From positions 1-13,101 of the forward strand of contig SOJA01000061.1 of NCBI GenBank assembly GCA_004376975.1: a stretch of DNA of 13,101 bases, read 5' to 3'. The first letter of the stretch is position 1, and each line of letters starts with the position of its first letter. Position numbers and translations under genes: made by a program. The notes under the pieces were generated by a model. It was not told where the DNA came from, did not search any database, and saw nothing but the letters and a program-made list of their open reading frames with translations. This stretch comes from Candidatus Bathyarchaeota archaeon. GTDB taxonomy: Archaea; Thermoproteota; Bathyarchaeia; Bathyarchaeales; UBA233. This document shows, one piece after another, positions 1 to 6,230 of the stretch.

Positions 1-956
1 ACCCTAGTTTTCCGAGTCCATTTTTCAAATTCAGTTGATGGTGGTTTCTCAATGAAAAGCTGCTTTCTCTCAGCTTCCAAGAAAAGATTTTTCTTCCCCG
101 AGAATTCAGCTGCCGTGACAATCTTATTTCCACACATACTTGCCTTTTCAAGGACTCTTCTTGTTTTTTCTCGCCAGTCTTTATCTCTTAAAATGTGATG
201 TTCTAGAATTGTGGAGGGCACAGCTTCAACGATCTTTCCAAGATTTTCTAATCCAGATTGGATGTCTTCTTCTTTAACTCTGAACCCAGATAAATAGAGT
301 GGCGGGCCTCCTATCATTATCATCTGCGGTTTTTCTATCAGAACTAGTTCAAGCGTGTGTGAACACATTGGACCTTGAACGTCGGGTGCAAACATGAATT
401 TCTCACTTTCATATTCGATGGTTGTCATTAAAACCCAGCCTAAAACTGAGTTTTCAACTCCATGAAAAACAGGTTCTGAAAATCTAACTTTTGTTAATTT
501 TCCAAAAGTGAAGGTTTTTTCATCCGCAACTTGGATTTTTTCAGCGAATTTTCCGCTTGTTTTCTGAAACATCCATCCTCTTCTTCTTTGGCTGTAATTG
601 ATTTTCTCTCTAGGATTTTTCATCAAAATTGTTTTTCCCTCATAAATTTGCCTAGCGGTTTCGGTTGCTTCCGTCCAGTTACATAGCCAATCTTCATAAG
701 AAGGTGTATGATGGTCGAAATGGTAATGGCTTATTGTTATGATTTCAGCTTTTTCCGAGGCTTCTGCAATTCTTCTGCGGCACAGGGTGATAGCTTTGAA
801 TTCTTTTGGGTGAGGTGGCAAGCGAAAACGGTTTGGACACAGCGAAACCCCGGCATCTAAAAGTATTTTCACATCTGGAGTTTCAACGTATGTGCACATC
901 GATCTTACACCAAGGCTTTCAGCAGCTAAAGGAACTACACGAATGTTCTTAAGCAT
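1..956 (-). CDS. UPF0282 family MBL-fold metal-dependent hydrolase (3' end outside the window)
   Basis: The minus-strand frame from the ATG at 954-956 stays open for 318 codons to the window edge, so only the extreme C-terminus is missing. The N-terminus reads MLKNIRVVPLAAESLGVRSM, and a metal-binding HYHFDHHTPSYED motif follows at about residues 76-88. Further on come NYSQRRRGW and APDVQGPMCS. This order and spacing match the archaeal UPF0282 family of the metallo-beta-lactamase superfamily (typically about 300-320 residues). The His/Asp cluster is the di-metal centre expected for a cytoplasmic hydrolase, but no substrate is established for the family and I do not assign one. In-frame GTG and TTG codons lie 12 and 9 bases upstream of the ATG, and no strong ribosome binding site separates the choices. 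The gene appears to have its own leader, with a TATA-like stretch near 1040-1050, and follows the KH gene on the same strand after about 190 bases. Confidence 0.9.
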   Translation of the reverse strand, partial: MLKNIRVVPLAAESLGVRSMCTYVETPDVKILLDAGVSLCPNRFRLPPHPKEFKAITLCRRRIAEASEKAEIITISHYHFDHHTPSYEDWLCNWTEATETARQIYEGKTILMKNPREKINYSQRRRGWMFQKTSGKFAEKIQVADEKTFTFGKLTKVRFSEPVFHGVENSVLGWVLMTTIEYESEKFMFAPDVQGPMCSHTLELVLIEKPQMIMIGGPPLYLSGFRVKEEDIQSGLENLGKIVEAVPSTILEHHILRDKDWREKTRRVLEKASMCGNKIVTAAEFSGKKNLFLEAERKQLFIEKPPSTEFEKWTRKTR

Positions 957-1076
957 AATCTTCAACACGTTTACTTTTGCTGTGCATTCTGGATCACGTC
1001 GTCATTTGTTGCATCCAGATACGTGAATACCACACTGCCTATAACTTTTTATTCAGTTCTACCATTTGGTTAGTAT

Positions 1077-1147
1077 GGCGGGCAATGACGACTCTGGCCC
1101 CACTGAAAGAACCTAATGATTGAGATCTTGAGTGCGAAGAGCCTGCC
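1077..1147. other. Intergenic 71-base element closed by a 7-bp inverted repeat
   Basis: GGCGGGC at 1077-1083 can pair with GCCTGCC at 1141-1147 (six Watson-Crick pairs and one G-U on the plus strand). Inside the plus-strand stem are ATGACGA (1085-1091), CTGA (1103-1106) and ATGATTG (1116-1122), which resemble C, D' and C' boxes, but the expected final CTGA D box is absent. The overall length resembles a tRNA, yet there is no T-loop or anticodon arm. It sits immediately downstream of the KH stop codon. This is a structural observation; an RNA gene is not demonstrated. Confidence 0.2.
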
Positions 1148-1149
1148 AG

Positions 1150-1728
1150 TCATTTCTCTTCTGGTTTTTCCCAAAGTTCAAGCTTTCTTTTTTTAAGCTC
1201 CCTGCGTTTTCTATGTAGGAACCTGTAAACTGTGCTATGTTGGCTTCCTCTAATCAGCATTTGAATAGCTTCCTTTGCAGCTTGAACCTGCTCAATGTCT
1301 CCGATTAAACCAATAGTATGTCCATATACACACACATTAGTTTCCGTCAACTCCTCAAGTATCCTTCTTGTTTTTCCCTCCATCCCTATTATCCGGCCTT
1401 TGACACGCTTGATATCTGATTCAGATCTTCCAAAAATGGTTCGCAGGTCAATCATTTCCAAGAAAGAGTCTTCATCACGTATCAGCCGGAAAGCAAGTTC
1501 TGGGGAGAAGCCTCTGCCAATGGCAGCAATAACATCCTTAGCTTTGAAAAGCAAAGATGGATCTTCAGCATTTTCAGATATGGTTATTCTGACACCGCCT
1601 GTTTCACTCTCTATCTCAAGCTTGACCGAAAGCGTCTTTTCAATGTATTTCTTTATCGCCCCATTTGGCCCTATTAAGACTCCTATCCGTTCTCTTGGAA
1701 CTTTGAGAAATGAGCTAGCTTCTGTCAT
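1150..1728 (-). CDS. Archaeal Dim2/Pno1-like KH-domain RNA-binding protein
   Basis: This 192-residue protein has two KH modules. KH1 spans about residues 5-73, with the GxxG loop GPNG at 20-23. KH2 spans about 105-160, with GRIIGMEGKTRR and the GxxG loop GMEG at 115-118. It ends in a basic tail (VYRFLHRKRRELKK). The KH2 block through VYGHTIGLIG is the signature of the eukaryotic Pno1/Dim2 family, which binds the 3' region of pre-18S rRNA; archaeal members are thought to act in 30S maturation and may also bind aIF2 alpha. The frame is open to 1773, but I chose the ATG at 1726-1728: it gives the usual family N-terminus (MTEASSFLKVPRERIG) and length, and overlaps RIO1 by only 14 bases instead of 59. 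The overlap implies co-transcription and probably translational coupling with RIO1. Confidence 0.93.
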   Translation of the reverse strand: MTEASSFLKVPRERIGVLIGPNGAIKKYIEKTLSVKLEIESETGGVRITISENAEDPSLLFKAKDVIAAIGRGFSPELAFRLIRDEDSFLEMIDLRTIFGRSESDIKRVKGRIIGMEGKTRRILEELTETNVCVYGHTIGLIGDIEQVQAAKEAIQMLIRGSQHSTVYRFLHRKRRELKKRKLELWEKPEEK

Positions 1729-2536
1729 GTCCCGTAACCTTCCTGTAGCACTCCTCAGGTGATAGAACTTCAACGCCTAAACGGCTGAAGTATCTGTTCA
1801 GGTTTTTCAAATCTCTACGTAGAAGGAAATCTGCTAAAGGATGAGAAAGAGGAACAGACTGCGAAACATCGAACAGCACTAGGTCACCTCCACAGAACAT
1901 AATATTGTATTCACTCAAGTCTCCATGGACAAGGCCAGCTTTACGATAAAGCCGCCTTAAGTAAGTTAACAGAGTTTTGTAAGTTTTTCCGGGGTGTTTT
2001 GGCGGCTGCTCTTTCAGGGAAGGTGCACTTCTCCCGTTTTTCCCAATAAATTCCATTACGAGCACATTTTTTTTCACAGCAATTGGTTTCGGAACCTTAA
2101 CACGTGCAGTTACTGCTTGTTTCAGATTTCTGAATTCTTTCTGAGCCCATGCAAAAACCAGTGAGCGGGTGTCATGTCTTACTGCTTTGAATCGGGGGTC
2201 TCCTTCAATGTATTTAAGCATACCTTTACGGAATTCAGCTGAAATAGTTAAGTATATTTTTATTGCCAGCTCTTTTCCCTGCTTGTCTTTTCCCCAATAA
2301 ACACGTGATTCTTTTCCAGCGTTAACAACACCATGAATTTCATCTATAACGCCTTTGTTTAGAAAATCATAAATCACCATCAAAGTTGAGCGGTCAAAAA
2401 CTTCTTCCAAAACCTCGTACTCTTCGCTCCGCTTCTCCTTCATCAACCGTTCAGTTTCATAATCCTTTTCTTTCTTACTAATCCTTTTTTCCACGTGTTC
2501 CCTAAAAGACACCTTCCATTCTCCATCCACAACCAA
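1715..2536 (-). CDS. rio1: RIO1-type serine/threonine protein kinase
   Basis: RIO1 is an atypical kinase/ATPase that in eukaryotes and archaea works in late maturation of the small ribosomal subunit. Motifs are in the expected order: a nucleotide-binding loop VNAGKESRVYWG (about 71-82), the ATP-contacting lysine in LAIKIY (K93), the RIO1-type insert EFRKGMLKYIEGDPRFK (101-117), hinge MEFIG (161-165), catalytic loop HGDLSEYN (D206, N211) and metal-binding FDVSQSVP (D223). The FDVSQS form distinguishes RIO1 from RIO2, and no RIO2-type N-terminal winged helix is present. The first possible start is a TTG directly abutting the aIF1A stop codon. GTG codons 3 and 9 are alternatives, so the N-terminus is uncertain by several residues. 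The gene lies between aIF1A (0-base spacing) and the KH protein (14-base overlap). The N-terminal 45 residues are highly charged and probably helical. Confidence 0.94.
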   Translation of the reverse strand: MVVDGEWKVSFREHVEKRISKKEKDYETERLMKEKRSEEYEVLEEVFDRSTLMVIYDFLNKGVIDEIHGVVNAGKESRVYWGKDKQGKELAIKIYLTISAEFRKGMLKYIEGDPRFKAVRHDTRSLVFAWAQKEFRNLKQAVTARVKVPKPIAVKKNVLVMEFIGKNGRSAPSLKEQPPKHPGKTYKTLLTYLRRLYRKAGLVHGDLSEYNIMFCGGDLVLFDVSQSVPLSHPLADFLLRRDLKNLNRYFSRLGVEVLSPEECYRKVTGHDRS

Positions 2537-2842
2537 CTAACCGGTTAGATACCCTTTTCTGCGAAGCCATTCTGCTTGAGAACGCTTATAACGCCAAAAA
2601 ATGTCCCCACGCTTATCAGATTGAAAATCCCAAGGAGAAACCAAAACGATGTCTCCTTCCCGTATCCAAACCCGCCTCTTCATTTTACCGCGTATGCGAC
2701 ATAAACGCTCATGACCATCTTGACACTTAACTAAAATACGGTCATACCCAAGCATTTTAACAGCTATTCCTAAAACATCATTTTTAGATGGAAGAACCAT
2801 CCTATTTAGTTCTTCCTCGCTTTTAACCTTCTTCTTACCCAA
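2537..2842 (-). CDS. eif1A: Translation initiation factor aIF1A
   Basis: This 101-residue S1-like OB-fold protein is the archaeal equivalent of eIF1A and bacterial IF1. It binds the A-site region of the small subunit and promotes initiator tRNA and mRNA recruitment. The core reads GIAVKMLGYDRILVKCQDG, then RIRGKMKRRVWIREGDIVLVSPWDFQ, then DIFWRYKRSQAEWLRRKG, the usual aIF1A order with a basic N-terminal tail. Length is normal for archaea. The start is TTG: an in-frame TAA lies immediately before it, and a full GAGGTGA ribosome binding site sits 4 bases upstream. It is the first gene of the aIF1A-RIO1-KH operon. The TAG stop abuts the RIO1 start without spacing. Confidence 0.96.
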   Translation of the reverse strand: MGKKKVKSEEELNRMVLPSKNDVLGIAVKMLGYDRILVKCQDGHERLCRIRGKMKRRVWIREGDIVLVSPWDFQSDKRGDIFWRYKRSQAEWLRRKGYLTG

Positions 2843-2846
2843 TTAG

Positions 2847-2853
2847 TCACCTC
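2847..2853 (-). promoter_or_regulatory. Ribosome binding site fixing the TTG start of aIF1A
   Basis: The minus strand reads GAGGTGA here, complementary to the anti-Shine-Dalgarno end of 16S rRNA, followed by CTAA and then TTG. The in-frame TAA immediately before TTG excludes any longer start, so the non-ATG initiation codon is well supported. Confidence 0.8.
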
Positions 2854-2873
2854 AACCATTCCTTCCAAAAGAG

Positions 2874-2893
2874 TATAAAACCTTTCTTAAAAG
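2874..2893. promoter_or_regulatory. Putative divergent TATA elements between aIF1A and the topoisomerase side
   Basis: The plus strand carries TATAAAA at 2874-2880. The minus strand carries CTTTTAAG around 2885-2892. With the usual archaeal spacing of about 26 bases to the start of transcription, the minus-strand element would begin an aIF1A transcript near 2863, just upstream of its GAGGTGA site. The plus-strand element would begin a transcript near 2903, just before the small ORF at 2911. Assignment is by position and motif only. Confidence 0.4.
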
Positions 2894-2910
2894 CATGTTT
2901 ATTCAGGCGT

Positions 2911-3039
2911 ATGATCACTGATCAAATTCACCATTTACTCGGCATAGTTGAGTACGTCGATGTATTTCAAGTGTTGGAGAAATTTATATACAACTACAAG
3001 CTTAATGACGTAAATTCTATCAAGGGAAGCAAGGTTTAA
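2911..3039 (+). CDS. Possible small ORF, 42 residues, unknown
   Basis: An ATG-to-TAA frame encodes MITDQIHHLLGIVEYVDVFQ followed by VLEKFIYNYKLNDVNSIKGSKV. It could form one or two amphipathic helices and has no Cys, signal peptide or membrane segment. A good TATA element (2874-2880) lies about 34 bases upstream of its ATG, allowing a transcript with a leader of only a few bases. It lies on the same strand as topoisomerase IB, 45 bases ahead of it. I do not recognise the family, and a frame this short can occur by chance, so treat it as a candidate. If it is not a gene, the region is simply the leader/promoter of the topoisomerase. Confidence 0.25.
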   Translation: MITDQIHHLLGIVEYVDVFQVLEKFIYNYKLNDVNSIKGSKV

Positions 3040-3055
3040 GTCCTGTCCAATCCCA

Positions 3056-3063
3056 TATAAAAA
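3056..3063 (+). promoter_or_regulatory. TATA box of topoisomerase IB, suggesting a leaderless transcript
   Basis: TATAAAAA begins at 3056. Its centre lies about 26 bases before the ATG at 3085, the standard TATA-to-start-site distance in archaea, so the mRNA may begin at or within a base or two of the initiation codon. A second AT-rich box, TTTATATA at 2983-2990, lies further upstream and would give a leader of about 70 bases. Confidence 0.5.
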
Positions 3064-3084
3064 AATAGTTAGGCGGATAACTGA

Positions 3085-4881
3085 ATGGCGCGATTACACC
3101 ATAACGGCGTCCTGGTTCCACCCCGATACAAGGGAAGAAGTTTCACAATCAAAGTCAAGGGAAAGAAGATTAGGCTGACACAGGAACAGGAGGAAATGGC
3201 TCTCGCCTGGGCGAAGAAAATAGGAACTCCGTACGTTGAGGACCCTGTTTTCGCAAAGAATTTTCACAGTGACTTATCAAAGAAGCTCGGATTCAATGTC
3301 AAACCTAGTGATGTTGACTACTCAGCTATCCTTTCCGTCGTTGAAAAGGAACGAGCATGGAAGGTGAACCGCTCTAGAGAAGAGAGAAAAAAGCTGGCAG
3401 CTCAGAGAAAAGCCCGAAGAGAGGCGAACAAGGAGCGCTACGGATATGTCTATGTTGATAATGTCCGAGTGGAGGTAGCCAACTATGTTGTCGAACCAAG
3501 CTCCATTTTCATAGGCCGCGGGAAACATCCTCTCAGAGGATGCTGGAAGGAGGGGCCATGCGTGGAAGACGTTGAGCTTAACCTTTCGCCAGATGCCCAT
3601 AGGCCGCCAGGGAACTGGAAGGCTACTGTCTGGGAGCATAATGCCATGTGGATTGCACGATGGCAGGACAAACTTACCGGCAAGACGAAGTATGTTTGGT
3701 TTTCTGACTCCAGCATCCAGAAACAACAGAAGGATATTAAGAAATTCGACAAAGCCAAGAAGCTTCGCCGCAACCTTGCAAAGGTTCAAAGGCACATCCA
3801 AAAGAACCTCAACGCGGATAATTCAAGACGCAGGAAAATAGCAACCGTTTGCTTTCTTATTAATAAGCTGAAAATCAGGGTCGGCGACGAGAAAGATCCT
3901 GACGAGGCAGACACCATTGGCGCCTCAACCCTCCGACCAGAACATGTACGCCCCAATGGGGATGGCACTGTAACCTTTAACTTTCTTGGAAAGGACTCTG
4001 TTCCACATGTCTTCACAGTTGAACTCCCAGATGATGTCATCAGAAACCTTAAGGAGTTCGCGGCTAACGCAAGGTCAACTCTTTTTGATGGTGTCCGCTC
4101 GCAGCATGTAAGCGAATTTCTTGATGAGGTGATGACTGGGCTCTCAGCTAAGGTGTTCCGCACTTACTATGCGTCTAAGGCTGTTGAAACGAAGCTGAAA
4201 AAGACTCATGTTGGACTTGAGGACCCTGGATATGTGAAGAAATATGTCGCGAAGATGGCGAACTTGGATGCTGCTAAAGTTTGCAATCATCAGCGCACTA
4301 TTCCTAAAACTTGGAAATCTTCTTTGGAAAAGAAGAAGGATCGCCTCGTGACCTTGAAAGATCGGGGGAAGAAGGCTCAGGACAAGCTGAGACATAAGGC
4401 TAAGCAACGGGAAGAGAAAGATAGTGAGAGGCTGAGGAAACAGGAGGAATGGCTAACGGAGATGAAGGAGAAATTGAAGGTTTATCGGCAACAACTCGCA
4501 GATAGGAAGCAACAGGGCAAACCCGTTGTTGCTCTGAACAAACGCATTGACTTAAAGCAAAAAGCCATTGCCCGCCAAAGGCAACGCATTAAACTGTTAA
4601 AGATCAAACATACTGAGCAGATGGAGAAGCTAAGGCAGAGATTAGAGAGTCGGAAACAGCGGGACAAAGCAGCGATAAACAAGCTGAAGCTCAAAATCGA
4701 TATCCAGAAGGAAACCCGTAACTACAACCTCGCTACATCCCTGAAAAGCTACATAGACCCTCGAGTATATTATGAATGGGGAAAACATGTCAACTACGAT
4801 TGGAAACAGTACTACCAGAAAGCTCTGCAGAGGAAGTTCAGCTGGGTTGAGAGAGATGAAGTGCATCCAGGAAAGGATTGA
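3085..4881 (+). CDS. topIB: Eukaryote-type DNA topoisomerase IB, complete
   Basis: A type IB topoisomerase relaxes positive and negative supercoils by transient 3'-phosphotyrosyl nicking of duplex DNA. All catalytic positions are readable, with human TOP1 equivalents: R265 in KIRVGDEKD (R488), K303 in FLGKDS (K532), R359 in KVFRTYYAS (R590), H402 in VCNHQRTIPK (H632) and nucleophile Y556 in LATSLKSYIDPR (Y723). Domains in order are the DNA-binding core and cap (about 5-230), the catalytic core (230-410), a Lys/Arg/Glu/Gln-rich coiled-coil linker (about 412-545) and the C-terminal tyrosine domain (546-598). The long charged N-terminal tail of eukaryotic enzymes is absent. The ATG at 3085 starts a standard core (LVPPRYKG) and fits a leaderless promoter. 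It is transcribed away from the aIF1A operon. Enzymes of this type are known in Thaumarchaeota and a few related archaea but are missing from most others. Confidence 0.97.
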   Translation: MARLHHNGVLVPPRYKGRSFTIKVKGKKIRLTQEQEEMALAWAKKIGTPYVEDPVFAKNFHSDLSKKLGFNVKPSDVDYSAILSVVEKERAWKVNRSREERKKLAAQRKARREANKERYGYVYVDNVRVEVANYVVEPSSIFIGRGKHPLRGCWKEGPCVEDVELNLSPDAHRPPGNWKATVWEHNAMWIARWQDKLTGKTKYVWFSDSSIQKQQKDIKKFDKAKKLRRNLAKVQRHIQKNLNADNSRRRKIATVCFLINKLKIRVGDEKDPDEADTIGASTLRPEHVRPNGDGTVTFNFLGKDSVPHVFTVELPDDVIRNLKEFAANARSTLFDGVRSQHVSEFLDEVMTGLSAKVFRTYYASKAVETKLKKTHVGLEDPGYVKKYVAKMANLDAAKVCNHQRTIPKTWKSSLEKKKDRLVTLKDRGKKAQDKLRHKAKQREEKDSERLRKQEEWLTEMKEKLKVYRQQLADRKQQGKPVVALNKRIDLKQKAIARQRQRIKLLKIKHTEQMEKLRQRLESRKQRDKAAINKLKLKIDIQKETRNYNLATSLKSYIDPRVYYEWGKHVNYDWKQYYQKALQRKFSWVERDEVHPGKD

Positions 4882-4886
4882 GCGAG

Positions 4887-5115
4887 TTACTTCAGGAAAG
4901 GCAAAGTGTGACTGCGGCTATGAATTCCTGCAAAAACGCGCCTGATAACCCAAAAAACAAAGAAATATCCAATTATAGGTAGCGCGCGCGAGTTTTCTGG
5001 ATCGTTTTGCTCTTTAAGCGTTTTACGTTTAATCATTGCGAAGCTTACTGTTAAGATTGCTACTAGGGTTAGGTAGAGTGTTAAGGGCTTTGATGTTGCT
5101 GACGAAATAGCTCAT
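4887..5115 (-). pseudogene. Possible broken small membrane-protein gene (two TM segments)
   Basis: The minus-strand frame 5111-4887 is open for 74 codons before TAA. It translates to two hydrophobic segments, LTLYLTLVAILTVSFAM (about residues 10-26) and LPIIGYFFVFWVI (44-56), joined by a charged loop, KRKTLKEQNDPENSR. It has no usable start: a TGA immediately precedes it. However, an ATG at 5113-5115 lies one base out of frame directly upstream, about 40 bases after an AATATATATT box. Removing one base after that ATG would give a 75-residue protein beginning MAISSATSKPLTL. It may therefore be a frameshifted gene, a sequencing or assembly indel, or a chance frame. The internal ATG (codon 26) would give only 49 residues and lose the first TM. 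I do not recognise the family. It ends 5 bases from the convergent topoisomerase stop codon. The rest of 4882-5213 holds only the promoter described separately. Confidence 0.35.
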
Positions 5116-5150
5116 GTTGAGGATAAACCGCGTTAGCTGAGTTCGATTAG

Positions 5151-5160
5151 AATATATATT
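5151..5160. promoter_or_regulatory. TATA element upstream of the AbrB-PhoU gene
   Basis: AATATATATT is an almost symmetric AT box that could act in either direction. On the plus strand it predicts a start site near 5181 and a leader of about 33 bases containing GAGG (5203-5206) 7 bases before the ATG at 5214. On the minus strand it lies about 40 bases upstream of the stray ATG of the broken membrane ORF. Confidence 0.4.
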
Positions 5161-5213
5161 TGCATTAACATGTATAGTACAGCGTGACTACCGATATATG
5201 ACGAGGATGAATT

Positions 5214-6230
5214 ATGGAACGTAAAATTATATCTTTGGGCAGATCTTCTCTTGTGATTTCTCTCCCAAAACATTGGGTGAAGTTGAATGAATTGAAGCAA
5301 GGAGACGTTGTTTCTCTTGCCATTCAACGCGATCGTTCCTTGGCGATTTTTCCAAGCGGTAAGAAGAAAAAAGAGAGTGAAGAAATAGTCCTCCACGTAG
5401 ATGCAGATGAGAAAGAGACTTTGATTGTTCGAAGAATAATTGGCAGTTATCTAGGCGGCTACAATAACATCAAAGTTTTGTCCAACAAAATATTTTCTGT
5501 TCGACAAAGAAAAGCAATCAGGAATATTGTCAGGACGCTTTATATGAGAATTATGGAAGCTGACTCCAAAAGCATGTCCATTCAAACTCTAATGGATGAG
5601 ACAAAAGCATCACTTGAATTGGCAATCCAAAGGATGTATCTTATCTCTTATTCCATGTGTCGGGATATGTTAAATTCGCTAAAAAACCGAGATGTGATGC
5701 TGGCGAAATCTGTTTTCTCTCTCGACGATGATGTTGATCACTTCTCCTTTTTCCTTCTCCGACTGCTTCGCGACGCTGCCCAAGATTCGACCTTAGCAAA
5801 TGAACTCGACATCGATCCCATAGATTGCATGGACTACCAAACCCTTGTGTATAGAGTCGAGCACGCTGCAGATCATTCCGCCAACATAGCACAGCAATTG
5901 ATAATATTGGATGGAAGCCGACTTAGGATACCAGATCAGCTATTAGCACTATTGTTCAGTGCTGGGACTGAAGCTGTCAACTTATATAGCAAAGCATTGA
6001 CTGCTTTCTTGTCGAAGAATGTAGCCGATTCGGTTGAAATAATAGAACAACAAAAAAAGATTGAAAAGTTGGATCGAGAAATAGCCTCAAAGACGTTTAT
6101 GACCAGACAAAAGAATGCATTGATAGTCTGTATGATCTGTTCGATACGTGGCAATATAAATGGAATCGCTGAATGTGCAGTAGACATAGCTGAGATAGCC
6201 ATAAATCGTGCGTATAAGCTGGCTATTTAG
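5214..6230 (+). CDS. AbrB-PhoU fusion protein, phosphate-uptake-regulator family
   Basis: The 338-residue protein starts with a SpoVT/AbrB-like DNA-binding swapped-hairpin domain (MERKIISLGRSSLVISLPKH...ELKQGDVV, about 1-48). A long all-helical part with two PhoU-like repeats follows (roughly 110-225 and 225-335). Archaeal proteins of this architecture are annotated as PhoU-type regulators. They are thought to combine operator recognition with PhoU sensing of phosphate-transport status, but the ligand is rarely tested. No pst transporter genes are nearby, so a phosphate role is inferred from the family alone. The ATG is preceded by GAGG at 7 bases. It converges with the dehydrogenase fusion gene and overlaps its end by 8 bases. 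A helical linker and the absence of TM segments indicate a cytoplasmic protein. Confidence 0.88.
   Translation: MERKIISLGRSSLVISLPKHWVKLNELKQGDVVSLAIQRDRSLAIFPSGKKKKESEEIVLHVDADEKETLIVRRIIGSYLGGYNNIKVLSNKIFSVRQRKAIRNIVRTLYMRIMEADSKSMSIQTLMDETKASLELAIQRMYLISYSMCRDMLNSLKNRDVMLAKSVFSLDDDVDHFSFFLLRLLRDAAQDSTLANELDIDPIDCMDYQTLVYRVEHAADHSANIAQQLIILDGSRLRIPDQLLALLFSAGTEAVNLYSKALTAFLSKNVADSVEIIEQQKKIEKLDREIASKTFMTRQKNALIVCMICSIRGNINGIAECAVDIAEIAINRAYKLAI

Noticed and set aside
1077..1148. tRNA gene suggested by a 7-bp acceptor-like stem and 72-base length
   Set aside because: On neither strand is there a T-loop (GTTCRA), a D arm or an anticodon arm.
1295..1762. 155-codon plus-strand frame opposite the KH gene
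   Set aside because: Antisense to a strongly conserved KH protein; the translation is Ser-rich and low in recognisable structure.
3322..4866. Several minus-strand frames of 70-159 codons opposite topoisomerase IB
   Set aside because: They are shadows of a gene with complete catalytic motifs, and their translations have no recognisable domains or ribosome binding sites.
4982..4990. GCGCGCGCG tract as a Z-DNA or regulatory element
   Set aside because: Only nine bases, lying inside the possible membrane-protein frame; no support beyond composition.
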